Below are positions 10,901 to 23,736 of a stretch of 64,000 nucleotides of DNA, piece after piece. The stretch is taken from contig NC_092012.1 in assembly GCF_042242105.1 (NCBI RefSeq), forward strand, positions 9,392,970 to 9,456,969, written 5' to 3'. The notes beneath the pieces are model-generated. The model ran no database searches and was not told the DNA's origin. It was given only the letters and a program-made list of their open reading frames with translations. The position numbers were made by a program, and so were the translations under genes. The stretch comes from Pempheris klunzingeri. Its lineage: Eukaryota > Chordata > Actinopteri > Acropomatiformes > Pempheridae. Position 1 is the first letter of the stretch; each line of letters begins with the position of its first letter.

Positions 10901-12684
10901 AAAAAACTATTTTGATCATTTTTTTCCATTTTCTGCGCAGAAAAACCCCATAAGTCTGCAGTGATCACTTCACCACAGATGAATGATGTATTTGAGGTAG
11001 ATCTGGGTGAGCTTGTGTGCATGCATACACACTTGGATACACACATAAGCATTTACTACCTTTTTAATCCACTGCTTTTAAATCTGGTGTAAAAACTTTT
11101 TTTTTTTTTTTCCCCCCCCAAGGCTCAACTGTGGTGATTCCTTGTAAAGCTGTTGATTGTTCAAAGTCTGATGCTCTGTCTTGGTTATTTGTGAAAGAGG
11201 ACTCAAAGTTATCAGTTTTCTACAATTCTACACGGAAAACACTTCACACAGATGCACCAGCACTTACAGCTAAGTAAGGAAGTGCAAATGTACATGGCCA
11301 GTTAAGCACTCAATACAAAATTGTTTGTTTTTCTGAATCTTCCTATGTTGTTTCCTTGCCTTTCCTTTTCTTTCCAGTGAAAATAATAATGAAGAGATAA
11401 CGGCATCTCTAGTCTTCCAAAAAGTGTCAGAGGAGGACCTGTCAAAAAACTACACCTGTAAACTGGAATCTCTATCTGACCGCTCACGCTTTGTCACCAT
11501 CTCCTTGGCCAAAAAATGTATGTAGGATGGATGGATATATCCAATGTATGTTCAGCACCACGCTTTAAATCCTGTTCAATCATCTTCCCTAGCTTTGTTT
11601 TTTAATGGGGCTGCAACTAATTGTTATTTTCATTATTGCTTAACCTGTTTTTTTTAATAATTATCAGAAAAGTTTGAAATTTTTTTTCTCAATCAACTTG
11701 ATCGACTTTCTTATCATTTAAGCATTATATGTGAGCCAGTTTTCATTCACACATTCAAGCAACTGTTGTCTGTTAGTCTACTACCATTAACGTTTAAATT
11801 ACTCTTAGTGCTTGAATTATTATCTAATAAATGTGTTCTTTCCGTTTATTTCAGCTCGCCCCTCTTACGTTTCCCTGGTTCTTGGCAATGTCAGCATTGT
11901 GGTGGTGATGGTTTTTACGGTAGTTATTTATGTTAAGTTTAAAATTAACATCACTCTATTCCTAAGAGATACTCTTGGCTGCCATCGAAGGACCTCAGGT
12001 ATTTTTTGTTTTAACCAACAACTTAAGAGGTACATATTCATGCTTTTTTTCTTTTACTACTACAGACAATGTGACAGCAGTTTCTTTTTGTTGTTTGCTC
12101 AGATGGAAAAAGCTACGATGCCTTTCTGATGTATTACAAGAACGACACAGATGCAGGACTAAATGAGCATGATAGAAAGTGGCTGAAGAGTATTTTGGAG
12201 GAGAGATTTGGTTACAGCCTCTGTCTTTATGATCGTGACATCTTACCAGGGAACGGTACGTATTTAAGATATACTTTGAGGAAACTCTATCTAAAAGTCC
12301 TTATGAAGTAATGTATAATCTGAACTCTGGTTGGTTACAGCTGTAGCGGACGCAGTGTTAGACTGCATAGAACAGAGCCGGACAGTGGTCTTGGTCCCCA
12401 CCTCTCCAGATCCTGGCCTAGAGTCTGGCCTGCTGAGTGCCATCCATGCAGCCCTTGTGGAGCGTCAGACTCGCTTGGTTTTAATCAGAAGTGAGACGAC
12501 GGAAGTGTCGAGATCAGGTTCATTACCAAAGGCCTTACAGCTTCTTGGAGAGGCAGGAAACTGTGTAACTTGGAAAGGCATAAGCTCCATGCCGCCCTCG
12601 TCCTCCTTCTGGAAGCAGTTGCGGTATTACCTACCTGCCCCGCAGCATGCACCAAAACTATGGCTGTTACCTCAGACAGTGTAG
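7952..12684 (+). CDS. il18r1: Interleukin-18 receptor 1-like, tandem copy 2 (complete)
   Basis: Cytokine receptor chain, type I membrane protein, 535 residues. Exons: 7952-8003 (signal peptide MLVKALLVLLFHAFLSSG), 9831-10065 (Ig1), 10343-10520 and 10699-10843 (Ig2), 10941-11006 linker, 11123-11273 and 11378-11517 (Ig3), 11855-11998 (membrane helix about residues 328-349), 12103-12255 and 12341-12684 (TIR from residue 371). All introns are GT-AG and phases agree throughout. TIR motifs: DGKSYDAF box 1, RDILPGN box 2 at 415-421, FW box 3 at 511-512. The usual S-x-x-Y segment after beta-strand C is replaced by VPTSPDPG. The ESGLLSAIHAALVERQ segment matches the IL18R1 pattern, and il18rap follows 3.2 kb downstream in the same orientation, as in mammals. 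An IL1RL1-like identity is the main alternative. Intron 1 contains a piggyBac-like element. Confidence 0.8.
8932..9475. mobile_element. Non-autonomous piggyBac-like element in intron 1
   Basis: It begins CCCTTTCATACAT and ends ATGCATGAAAGGG, inverted repeats matching at 12 of 13 positions. The right side is followed by TTAA (9476-9479). The left side reads ATAA (8928-8931), consistent with one substitution in a TTAA target duplication. The 544-bp interior has no transposase. The family (TTAACCCTTTCATGCAT ends) is one I recognise as common in fish. Confidence 0.75.
11600..11725. repeat. Fragment of a GGGCTGCAACTAA dispersed repeat
   Basis: GGGGCTGCAACTAATTGTTATTTTC followed by ATTATT/AATTATC and TTGATCGACT stretches in intron 7 of IL18R1-like copy 2. 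This matches the GGCTGCAACTAACGATTATT-type repeats frequent in fish. A related piece lies at 53505-53580. Confidence 0.55.
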
Positions 12685-13310
12685 GGTGTTACCTCAGTTT
12701 ATAACTTTAAACAATAAGAACATGTCAGACAAAGACATTTGTTGTCACACTGAAGATGGCCGTCAAGAGCCTTTATTCCGTATTCATAATACAGAATTCA
12801 CATTGAACTTAATTCTCTTAATTCTGACATTTAACTATCGTGTGTTTAATTTTGTTTAACATCTCGTGAATTGCCGCTGATAGGCTTCCTTAGCTTCCTT
12901 TAGCATGACAACTGAAACAAGCAGCTCTCCCTGTCAGCTGCAAAATGTGAAATCTTCTAGTCATTGCATCTGTACATTGTTACTACTGACATATCCTGAC
13001 ATACTCTCATTACAATTGAATTGTTGCTTGTCATAGTGGCTCTTTAATTACAATCCCTGTTGTTTATTCCAGTGATGTAACTGGATTTTTTTTTTTTTTA
13101 CTTATCATCATACATTTCATGCTCCAACAAGGTGTCTTTGTAATTTTTCTGTGGCAAACAAGTAAGCTCTGTTATCTCTTACACAACTGAATTACTATCT
13201 GTTCTGTCATGCTGCTCATTCATTTCCTCTGGCACTGCATTTACTTTACCATGAAATGTGCTACTGTGAAGACCCGAAGACTTATTATGTGTGAACTGTG
13301 TTTACAAAAT

Positions 13311-13325
13311 GAATAAATAAATAAA
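13311..13325 (+). terminator. Probable polyadenylation signal of IL18R1-like copy 2
   Basis: Overlapping AATAAA hexamers (GAATAAATAAATAAA) lie about 630 bases after the stop codon, followed by a T-rich stretch. This is the first strong cluster downstream. Confidence 0.5.
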
Positions 13326-13479
13326 AAATAATATTCTATATTTTTTGTATTGAAACCCATTGACAGTTATGAGCACACTACAGCCCAACAAAGACTTTTA
13401 GCACCTTTAAGATACATTTACTTGTTCACATTTAGCGGGTTGTTGGAGACCATAACAGAGCAAAATCCTACGTAAGTCC

Positions 13480-13922
13480 AATGGCAACTAGCCCTGAGCT
13501 AATGACAGGACAGCTGGTCGGGCCTCTGGTTAAACCACCAACCACTCCCACCATCTGTTCCACTCACCTGCTCCTGATCACTCATTCAGCCAGTATCTAA
13601 GCCTTCACCACTCAGTCACTCACTCACTCTCTTCAGCACTCATTTTCCAGACTGGTCGCCTGTCTCTGACCATCTCACCTAGTCTCTGTCCTGGTAATCA
13701 CCACAACCTTCTGTCTCTGACCACGAGTTTTGTTTCTGTCCTTCCTGGATCCTGTTTGCTCGTGGCTCCCCAAGCTTCACCAGCTGGAGTCCTGGGGCCA
13801 AACACAAAAAGACCAGGTTGCTATTCCGAGCTGCATTCACCTGCTTACCAAGCGTAATAAAAGTGATTTTGAGTTTTTGCAGACGTGCTGTGTGCTGCAT
13901 TTGGATCCTAAAGAGCCATAAA
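13480..13922 (+). repeat. Putative LTR-type retroelement remnant
   Basis: CACCTGCTCCTGATCACTCA and CACTCAGTCACTCACTCACTC pyrimidine-rich text is followed by an AATAAAAGTG signal and GTGCTGCATTTGGATCC. That order (promoter-like part, AATAAA, a GCTGCATTTGG tail) resembles fish retroelement LTR ends. No matching second LTR or primer-binding site was seen, so this would be a solo or degraded copy. Confidence 0.35.
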
Positions 13923-15841
13923 AGTGTAGTTGCTTCACAGCCTGATACTGATAAATAGCAACACTCGCATTTAATGGACTTCTTATACTTGATATAAAAT
14001 GAATTTTTTTTTCCAAAACTTATTTTAACAAGATGTTATCAGCTTGTTTTGGTAGTTAAGGCAGCTTCATAGGTTCTATGTAGGAGATTCAGAACCACTA
14101 GATTTCATACTAGAGCACCAGCATCTCAGACCAAAACAAGCGTGTAGCCTGCAATGCTACCGGGGTTAGTGTAACTCTGTTTCTGTGTCATGTTGGTAAG
14201 CTAGGAAAGACACCGTGAACCTTTATGGAACTGTTTATTCTGACGAACAAGAAAACAGAACTTTCATGTTTTTACTGCCCGCTCCACATCCTCTCCCACA
14301 GGGGAATTGTACAAAAGGGGAGACCTGAAGGGAGCAAAAGGGATTTGTAGTAGGAACCACAGAATGAATGAAGGAGGAGGGGCGCCCAAAAATAAACTGA
14401 TATCAGCAAGAGTTTGTGATTAGAACAGCAAGAGATAGTTGAACATGTGTTTTGGTTACATCAGCTCACCAAACGACTCATATGCACTGACAAGCGGCCG
14501 TCCTGGCGACCAAAACAAAGACCAGAAAAGCTCAAATTACAACATGAGTAGGGAGGCGTGACTTCATTCTCTGCCCAGGACGCCATTACTCCACTATATC
14601 TTTACAGTTGTTTACAGTTATGTTGATATTCTGAATGTCACACATTAGATCTCTAGTAAAAGTGTATTGACAGCATCTTGTTAGAAATTCATGTAAAACC
14701 AATGCTTCCTCACATGTTGTTGTCATGGTTACTAAGCTGACAATTGGCCATTTGTTCAGCAGTGTCCCCTTAACTGCTGCTGCTGCACCCGTCGAGCTTT
14801 ACACTTTACATGTACATGTTATTAAAAACCTATTCAACCTGCGAATAGACACATAAATCGTACTGATTACTAGGGTTAGGGTTAGTAGGGTCATTGGATT
14901 CTGGTCCTGCTGGCCCTTCTAGGCTACGCTTCTCCCTGAAGGCCATGTACGTATGTCACAGGACAACCAGCCTTGGAACTGACTGCACGAGGTACCCTGC
15001 AGTTGGCCACCCGCCTCAGGCCTGCTCAGACTATCCTTCCAGGCTACGCTCCATTCAGCTGTGCATACAGACACAGTGAAGACACATGCTCTAACTGGGG
15101 TCGCCTATTACATTCAACACAATAATTTGGTTTCACATGGTGCGAATAACACGAACCCTTAATTATGTGTTATGACAAAAGCACCCATTTCTCAAACACA
15201 CTTTAAACAAGTTGAATAACTGCTCCCAGAACTTCAGCTGTTTTAACAAAGAGCAGCAGGTTAATATGATATCACAAGTTAACACAACTTTTAGGTATGT
15301 ATGTAACAGGCTTTACACTACACAGTACAGATACAGGAGAGAAGGTTTAGGTCTTAACCGTCACATGCAGGTTAGACCTATTTACCACAGCTTGTAGCAG
15401 CAATCGGTCTCTAAATTTACTCCTAGAAAACTTTGTTTTGTGTTTGTATCTCCCTTTAGAATTGCTTGCAGAATTTTATTTTAAAAAGCATGCCATGCAC
15501 ATATAGAATGCAGTCTAGTAGTTAAGTATTAAGCATTTCCTTTAGCTTATAATAAGTTATCATAAGTGTTTCCTTTCACAGCAAAGTAAAATGTTGAAGA
15601 AGTGTTCCTCTGCGGCTAACACCTTCCAGTGACACTACTGAGCAGGTTCCAGTGAAACCGTGTTGAAACTCAACAAAACAGGAAACCCTATCAAACCACC
15701 TACTACAACATGTCATCATGTCATCAGCAGACGAGGAGACAGCTCCACATCTGGTTATACATGAGTAAATGGTAGGGAAAAAAAGGTTTCAGAATGATAA
15801 CTGAAGTCAGCAGCTGACGCTTACAGGTTTAGAGACACAGG

Positions 15842-18800
15842 ATGCAAACTGGGTACATTCTGTTCATTTTTATCTTTCCCATTTCTTTGGAGGGATGCTG
15901 TGTGGAAAACCATCGAGAGAAACGAACAGGTATTTAAAAACAAATCCTATATTTCAGTATTTCTTTTTAATGTATCTAATGCGTTTTAAAGGAAGTGCTC
16001 GTATAATTAGTAATGCTTTCCCATACCTTCTAAAATCAGAATCAGAATCAGAATTCCTTTGATAATCCCCAGGGGGAAGTTGCTTTTTGTTACACACAGC
16101 TCCAAAAGAATAAGAATAAACGTCAAACACAAAGTAAAAATATAAATATATAAAGTATGTATAAAAAATGATGTATAATAATAATAATGATAATGATAAT
16201 ACCACCAATAACAATAATATTTAGCATGTACATTCAGAGTAAGGCGTTATACTATATAATACTAATAATACTACTACCACTACTACTACTACCAACAACA
16301 ATATATAACAACATGTACACTCAGAGTGAGGAGCTGTACTATATAATAATAATAATAATGATACAAATAATACCACTACTACTAATAATAATGTATATAT
16401 TCTAAGTATGGACGATTAAAATGAAACCTAAATACGACTGCACCAACCGCAGAATTCCTTAACTGTCTCTACATATAGGTCTCCAGCAGAATACCACATA
16501 CCGGCGCTATAGAGCTGTGGAGGGGGAAATGTTTTTAATGCCATGTTTAATGGAGATGGAGATGATGTGTGTCAAGACTGGAGAAAGCAGAGAAGGAAAT
16601 GAAGAGCCATCCCCTGACTGTTGGAAGAAGATCCGAGCTGAAGTAAAACATTCTGGCGAATATACATGCCGCACAAAGTAAATCATGTTTCTTTATTTTA
16701 GGTGGGAGGGATGTGAAAACTGAGCCAAAGGGGGAAGAAATGGATATGATAGGCTTAAATACTTTGGTGTGGAAATGAGGTGTGACTGAAACATGGTCAT
16801 TGTTCCTGAACTTAGTTTTATACTTAGTTATCTGTCCTGTCTAACTCTTCCAACTACTTATTGATCTGGATCACTCTTAAATGTCCTGATCTGGACCGCA
16901 GGGCCGATATCCTTCTGATATTGTTTTTGTAATTGTGTCCTTCAAACTGGCTTAAACTGGCTTCAGTTTCTTCTTTCACCTTCCTAAAACCAAGCCATAT
17001 ATATTAGCCAATTTACCTTCTTGTTCAATTTTTATCCTTTTCTTGTAGTGCCTTTTGAGCCTCCTATTGAGAAACTACTCATTTCCATTTAAACCATTCT
17101 GACACATGTTGCACAATAGTGTGCTCTTTGGCTTACTTTGGCTTTTTCCCCTCCAGAAACAATAATAATGTTAAGAGGAAAGATAAAAGAAAAATAATAA
17201 ATGTGTAAATAAAATAAACTGTTTTAAATCAAATATAGACAGAAGCCAGACGATGCAAACAGACTAGACAAAAACAGGGCAAACAAAATAAACAAGCAAA
17301 ACAAGAAAACAAAACCAGTACCAGAAATTAAGAAATGAAGATTCAGAGCCAATATATCTTGATGCATTGTAAACCCCCAATTAACTAGCAAAAAAGAAAA
17401 CAAAATTTTGAAGAAAATTTCATGTATCAGAAGAATATAGATGGTTATATTGGGTTTTCATGCAGAAAGCTCACAGCAGTCATTGAATCTCTTTTGTAGC
17501 TCAACAGTCACAGCAGAGTTCCATGACAATGCTTGGCCTATTGCAGCCTATACCTATGCTTTAATGATTAATAAATAGTAATTGACGCATTTTAAAATCC
17601 TCTAATAATGTCTTTTTGATGTGTGCAGATCGCACATGAGTGACTTCAGTTCTCTGCTGTCCAGTGGCAGCATGTTGTTCATCCATCTACAGGTGGTGGA
17701 GAAAAGCAGCCTGGGATGCTTCTGGCCTGAGCAGAGCAGTGAAACGCTGCTCGTGGCTAGAGGTGGGAATATCAGCTGCCCGGGTCTCAACTGCAGTGAC
17801 AACACAGATGTCATCTGGTACAAGGTGAAGTGTACACCTGGACAGGATTAATTAGCTCACAATGGAAACTTACAAATCACAGCAAAAAGTCAGACAAGTG
17901 TGCTTTCTTACAGCATAACAGATCTGTGTCCGAGCAGCGTAGAGCTTCCTATGAGAAGAATGGGCTGTTACATCTCTGCCAAGTCCATAAAGAAGATACT
18001 GGTCTGTATTTCTGTGACAGACAAATAATTGAGCAAGGAGTCCAATGGACCCTCAGGATGGCTGTTAACGTCACAGTCGTACGTAAGTGTCTACATCTGG
18101 AAACCAGTGCCCCGTAATACAATCATTTCAACCTTTTAAGTGTTGACACCTTTAAGAAAGTAAATCTTCTGATTAGTTGAAACAAACAGATTTTTTTTAT
18201 ATACTTGAGGGAGTAGTTTTAGATTACTTTTGTGTCTAATTATGCAATCAAACAATAGGTTTGAGAGGAAACCTTTCCACACTCAATCAAAAAATAGATT
18301 GGAAACAAAGTTTTATGTTATGTAATTGCATAATACTTAAAAACGTACTTAAATACTTAGTCTTTCTCACTATGAGAAACTTTGCTCGCCACTGCCCAAA
18401 TATATATATATAACATTGAACACTCACTCATTCTGTTCTTTTATATATTTCATATAAAATATATGTATTTGTATGTATGTATATATGTATCTTTTACTTA
18501 ATTTGTTTTAATTTAGGCATTTCACATCCTCCATATAGAGCTTGGCAATAGCATAAAGCTGTTTCTGTTGTGTCTGTGTCTTGATTCTTCTCATCATATA
18601 AAGTGCTCCTTCTTACACTCTTACACATTTCAAAGTAGAACTCAGATTTGATTTATACTATACTATTTGTGTTATCTTTTTCCACACGCTCAGTAAAATC
18701 AACAGCTTATGATGCAGAACTGTGCGACTTTATTTCCCAAACAGCTCGTTACACAGCAGATTCCTCCCCCAGGATCCTGTATCCTGAGGCCAACATGACG

Positions 18801-21800
18801 GACAAAGTGGAGCTTGGTGAGTGCATCTAATGGGGCACAAGTTAAAACTGAAATCCGCCATGTTGTTGTATTGTCATCTGGTTGTAATTGTTGCCTTTTG
18901 TTGTTATTGCTGATATATAATGACTTGAGGGTCTCATCTTTATATGAATACGGCTGACCCATGGATCTTAGAAATTTGTATGAAAGTATTCCACTGAATT
19001 ATGTTACCGTTTTGGGGGGTATTTAGGGTTAGATTATGATGGACATATCTTTGTTCTCACTCTAGGTCAGTCTCACACTCTGACATGTAAGGCGGGTTTT
19101 CCTTTTGAGATTACATTCTCGCCAGTGGTTCAGTGGTACATGCATTATGGTGGCAACATGGAGAATATGACTCTACTACACATGGAAAGGCAACAGTGAG
19201 TCACTGCAGTCACTGTTTGATTTTGACCACAAAGTGCATGATCGTTCGAAATTCGTAAAATCTGAGGATTTAAGTGTGATGATTCGGTTTTGCTTTCCTT
19301 TCCCGTGTCAGACAGGAGCGAATGACATTCGAAGAGTTCAATGTCACAGGAAGAGCCATCATAAAAGAGGTGACTCCACAACACTTGAACAACACATATA
19401 CCTGCATCGCCTATAACACTGTTGGAAAAAGCAATGTCACGATCAACCTCAAGGAGAAAACTAAAGGTACTGTCATTTCTGTTCTCACCTTCATGTCTTT
19501 GTTTTATTCATAATATATTTTCTCATAATATTGTTACAATACAGTGCAAATAATTATATTAAGTATCAATATTCAGTGATGAGCATCTGGTAAAATGCAA
19601 AGGATCTATGTAGATTTTGAGCTGAGCATCCACTTGAAGATAAGATGAGATGAGATAAGATGAGATAAGATGAACCAGCCTCTGTGCTCAAAGCTATGAG
19701 ACTGAAGGCTGCTGGGACCCCTGTTTAAACTCCTGTGGTCAGGAAGCGTGCAGCATTTGACCCATTTTATCAACCACAAAAAGTGCCATTCATTAAGATA
19801 AAAAATGATGTAGCCAATCCAGTCAGCTCAGTGGTGACACCATCCATCAGGCAACCTATTTCTGTAGCCACTCATGTTCACACAGATATAAGTGCTAAAT
19901 CTCAAACATTAGGTTTAGTTTTGTGCAGGCAACATCTAAAGCTGCAATAATCAATATTTTTCATATCTATAAAAGATTAAATGACTTTTGCTTGGTGTGA
20001 AAGCAATGAACCCATTATTGCCTGATTTATCCCTTCACTCTGCAGCTCTCATCAGCTCTACTGAGATTTTTAGTTTCTTTCAGCTAAAAAAAAAAAAAGC
20101 AACAAAGAGGTCAACCAACTGCACACTACCTACTATCTACTTCCTAGCTATATGAAGAAAGTGGAGGAAGTGGAGTCAAAAAACAGAGCTAAAAAGAAGG
20201 CGAACACTGATGACTTTCATTCATCAGGTGGACACAAACATGACTCCAAATGAACGCTGCTGTGGCAACATGTCTGCTGGACGTGTACATAAGCCATTAA
20301 CAAGATTTCCATATACCTTTATAAGGTGATACTATGTCTGTTTTGTGCTCATAGCTCGTTTCTGCTGCACCCAAGTCAATGATCGCAGTTTTAAAGTCTA
20401 ATGAGTGTATTTTGCTTCGGGTTTCAGTAAAATGGCAGTCACTGGTTGGCTATCCCCTTGTGTCTTTGCTGCTGGTAGCTGGGCTGGGAATCGTTTTGCA
20501 TGTGAAATGGCTGGAAGTGCAGCTTATCTACAGATTGCACTTCCAACGTGGAAAACAAGATGGAGGTCAGAGTGCACACAATATAGAGTAGAAACCTAAA
20601 GGCGAACTTTTCTTGCATGCATACTAACCGCGGAAGCCACTCCGTTTCACAGGATGTGGCTTAACTTAACTAGATCAAACTGTTGCCACAACATGAAGAT
20701 TACATTTGTTTTGATGTTCGTGTAAATGCATTTAACCCCTACAAAATATTAAATTAATAAACAGACTGAAGCATTATGATAATTGCTTAAAGTAGTAAAT
20801 ACATGCACTGTATGCTAGGTACACTGTGATAACATTTGTGGAGACACAAACAGAGGTCTCGCTATCTTGCTAAATAATCTTGTCACTTGTTCAGAGTGTT
20901 ACTGCGGCTGTATAGAGAATCAAAACTACAGATTTAAATTTCTCAGGTGTTGGTGTCACAATTGTGTTTCTCATCCAACACCACCAACCAGATGAGAAAG
21001 ACTTTGATGTGTTGCTGTCGTATGTGTGGAGCCCTCCGTCAGCAGAGGAGGAGGGAGGTTTGACCCCTTCCTCCCATTCACGACGTGACACTGATGAGGA
21101 AGGTAGGCAAACATGTTTAGTGTAATGTATGAGCGTCTGGATTTTATTTTCAAGTGCCTACGCTGGGAAAGTAAATTAACTACTTTTATTGTATTGGCAG
21201 CATGTTTATCCAGCATGGACCTGCTGAACTCTGGGGAGGGTAAAGCCACCCTGAGGCCACTAGAAGTCCTTCTGCCCCAAGTAATGGAGGGCTGGTGGGG
21301 GTATCGTCTCTGTCTGATGGACAGGGACGTGCTGCCTGGAGGAGGTAAGAGGCTCGGCTTTGTGTGTCTTTGTGTTTGTGTGTTGAATGTTCCTGATGGT
21401 TTCCATTTTGTATTACAGTGTATACAAATGATGTGGCTCTTGCAATACAGAGGAGCCAAATGCTTATCTGTCTCCTGTCAGCTGACTACCTCTCCGACAG
21501 AAATGCCGTGTTTGTACTGGAATCAGGAGTTCAGGTAGGCCCACATTACACAGAAAGTAGAAGACTAATGCTGCGTTCATGTCCAGTCAGAGTGACTGTA
21601 CTTGCGAGTTTCACAACTCCTCCTTAATTCCAAGAAACTATTGTCTTCTAAATTACACTTCCCAGCAACATAAATCCTGAATGCAATTCTTGAAAAACTA
21701 GCGGTTTAATCGCATAATCGGCATAAACTGAAAGCACCAGCTGCGTAGATGGAAGACAGGTTCAAAGATCTAAGATACACCACAAGCAAAACCACTGATA

Positions 21801-22119
21801 CCCACTGATTCATTTTTACATGGTTCATTCAGAAAAAGCACACCCCACTAACGATTTGCCACTTGGTCCATATCTGTAGGCTTTGCTGCAAAACTCTATT
21901 CACAAAATCATTCTAATATGGACCAATAGAGCCTCAGGATCCCTTTTCCAGCCAGAATCCCCCCTGCCCACACTGGTCCAGAGGGCCTTGAAGGTGCTAC
22001 CCAGTCTGGATTGGACCTCAGGCAAACCTGAGAGAACCGCCGGCAACTTCTGGAGCTCTTTGATGAAGGCCATGCCCGCTCACAGAGTGAAGCCATTTTC
22101 ACTGGCGCAGGACCAATGA
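15842..22119 (+). CDS. il18rap: Interleukin-18 receptor accessory protein
   Basis: Co-receptor chain that joins IL-18-bound IL18R1 and signals through its TIR domain at the plasma membrane. Exons: 15842-15929 (signal peptide MQTGYILFIFIFPISLEG), 16479-16677, 17629-17824, 17914-18082, 18694-18816, 19066-19195, 19312-19466 (Ig region), 20428-20565 (membrane helix about 358-379), 20992-21102, 21201-21344, 21419-21534, 21880-22119 (TIR). All join in frame to 602 residues, close to the mammalian length. TIR motifs: DFDVLLSY box 1, RDVLPGG box 2 at 478-484, FW box 3 at 580-581. The C...C pairs of the Ig domains are intact. An acceptor at 20946 would add 15 residues between helix and TIR; I chose 20991 because G|AT then gives the family's usual exon boundary (DEKDFD, like DGKxYD). 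A Ser/Glu-rich insert follows box 1. Intron 1 contains dispersed repeat copy 2. Confidence 0.88.
16036..16405. repeat. Dispersed repeat with (AATCAG)n head, copy 2
   Basis: Same block order as 61-470: AATCAG units, CCCCAGGGGGAAGTTGC, TTGTTACACACAGCTCC, CAAACACAAAGTAAAA, then triplet-rich DNA with two CAGAGT(A/G)AGG units. It lies in intron 1 of il18rap. Confidence 0.8.
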
Positions 22120-23736
22120 TTAGACTTTTTTCCTAACATGTTGTACAGAGTATTTATTTTCTAACGCAGCTTGTATCACTACGTTCTTCACTGAAAGTGT
22201 TTGTAGCTAAGTGCAACACTTGATTAGAGAAATGCGTCATGGGAGTTTCCAGGATAGCAGGGATGCCAGCTCATAATGAATGTTCACATATTTGTTCAGG
22301 GGACAAAGTGAGCCACTCTCTGTCAGGCTCGAGAGAATAACAGTGGTGTGTACTCCTGTCTTTGATTTTCATCTGCACCAAAAATAAAACCGTTTCAAAT
22401 TAACAGTGTGAAAGAATTGCTTAAGAACTCAATTGAAAGCATTAAAAGGAACGAGCATAAAAATATACAAGTACATTGATAAGCAACAAGGACAAAAAAG
22501 ATGGATACAATTAAACTTAGTGTTCATCCAGCTGTTTTCTTATCAGTGCAAGTAAAACAATGTCAGTATGTTGTGAGGTTCATCATGTGTTCTGTTTCAG
22601 CAGATATGTCAACAATGAACATTTGACACACAACATACCATCCATTTTTTATTAGTGTGACTGGCTTTTGGGAGTTTTGTTTGATAAGACAGTTTTGTAG
22701 CAAAGGATATCAATGCAATTCATTTGGGAGATATGCGGACCACAGTTGGACAACCCACAGACGAATTCAAAGTATGTTTCTGGCAGACACAGGAGAAGTC
22801 ACTAAAGGTTTACAAATGTATCTGGACTAAAAGAATGTGGGGCTGTGCTTCTGAAGTGTGGGCTTTCTCATGTGAAAGTGGGGATGAAGAGAGTTTGCTT
22901 ATCATTGCTAACCTATATTCTAAACACCCCGACTGTCAACTAAAAAATAAAATAAAACATTCCTTCCATTCCAAGTCCTTCCATTGTGAAAAAAAGATGA
23001 ACAAAGCAATATTTCTACAGTAAAGTTCAGTGAAGCAGAGAGAAATGCAGCGCTGTGTAAGCAAAGCCAGAAATAGTGGCACAAAGCTTTATCAAACATA
23101 AAAATCAAACAAAAGATTGCCTACGAGGTGGCACAGCTGGTGAAAACAAAGGGTTGTACATTGATGTGGAAAAACTAAATAAAACAAAACAATCCATCTG
23201 TACATCTAGTCTATGCCCCCCACACACACACACAGTTAACATAATGTGCAGACACACTCACATTTGTAGATTTAAAAATAAAACATCACACTTTTATGTA
23301 CATTTTTTACAAAAATACTAGACAAGCAACACTGAGAGCTTGCTCAGGCCCACACCTAACCAGCTTCAGATGGGAACGAGCATGTCACAAATGGGGCAGG
23401 AGGGCTATGAGATGCTAGATTTTCTCATTAGTCAGCAGAAAGCAACTGTGGTACATTTTACACAATTTAAACAATATTCTGGCTAATTTGTTTGTCTCAT
23501 CTCCCCATTCTGCACCTCTCATCAGAGGTCTGATACTTCTGCTCTCAGTTAGCATCAGCCGGTAGTGGTTAGAAACGTAAATGTGTTTCAGTCACAGAGC
23601 ATCACAGAAGGCTTAAGGTATTCTTCATCGCATGTCCACAGAAGCTGAGAGGAATCATTTGAGCCTTCACAGATATCTCTGACATGGCTTAAACTGAAAA
23701 ATTATCCATTAATGACAAAAACAATGTGGTTGTCTT
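22120..23736. other. Convergent 3' ends of il18rap (+) and pcnp (-)
   Basis: A plus-strand AATAAA at 22383-22388 is the likely il18rap signal. Going leftward from the pcnp stop, the first good minus-strand signal I see is TTTATT near 22650, which would give pcnp a 3' UTR of about 1.1 kb. The ORFs here (22724, 23076) have no recognisable domain. A short CA run lies at 23220. Confidence 0.5.

Larger units (their letters stand above)
12685..15841. other. Intergenic region, IL18R1-like copy 2 to il18rap
   Basis: It opens with the 3' UTR of copy 2. The remainder is noncoding, with a probable LTR-like repeat at 13480-13922 and two telomere-like GGGTTA units near 14873. A tandem phrase, CTTCCAGGCTACGCT and its variant CTTCTAGGCTACGCT, recurs around 14920 and 15034. 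ORFs at 14894 and 15212 have no recognisable domain. Confidence 0.5.

Noticed and set aside
14873..14890. GGGTTAGGGTTAG as an interstitial telomere
   Set aside because: Only about two units; chance-level for AT/G-rich DNA.
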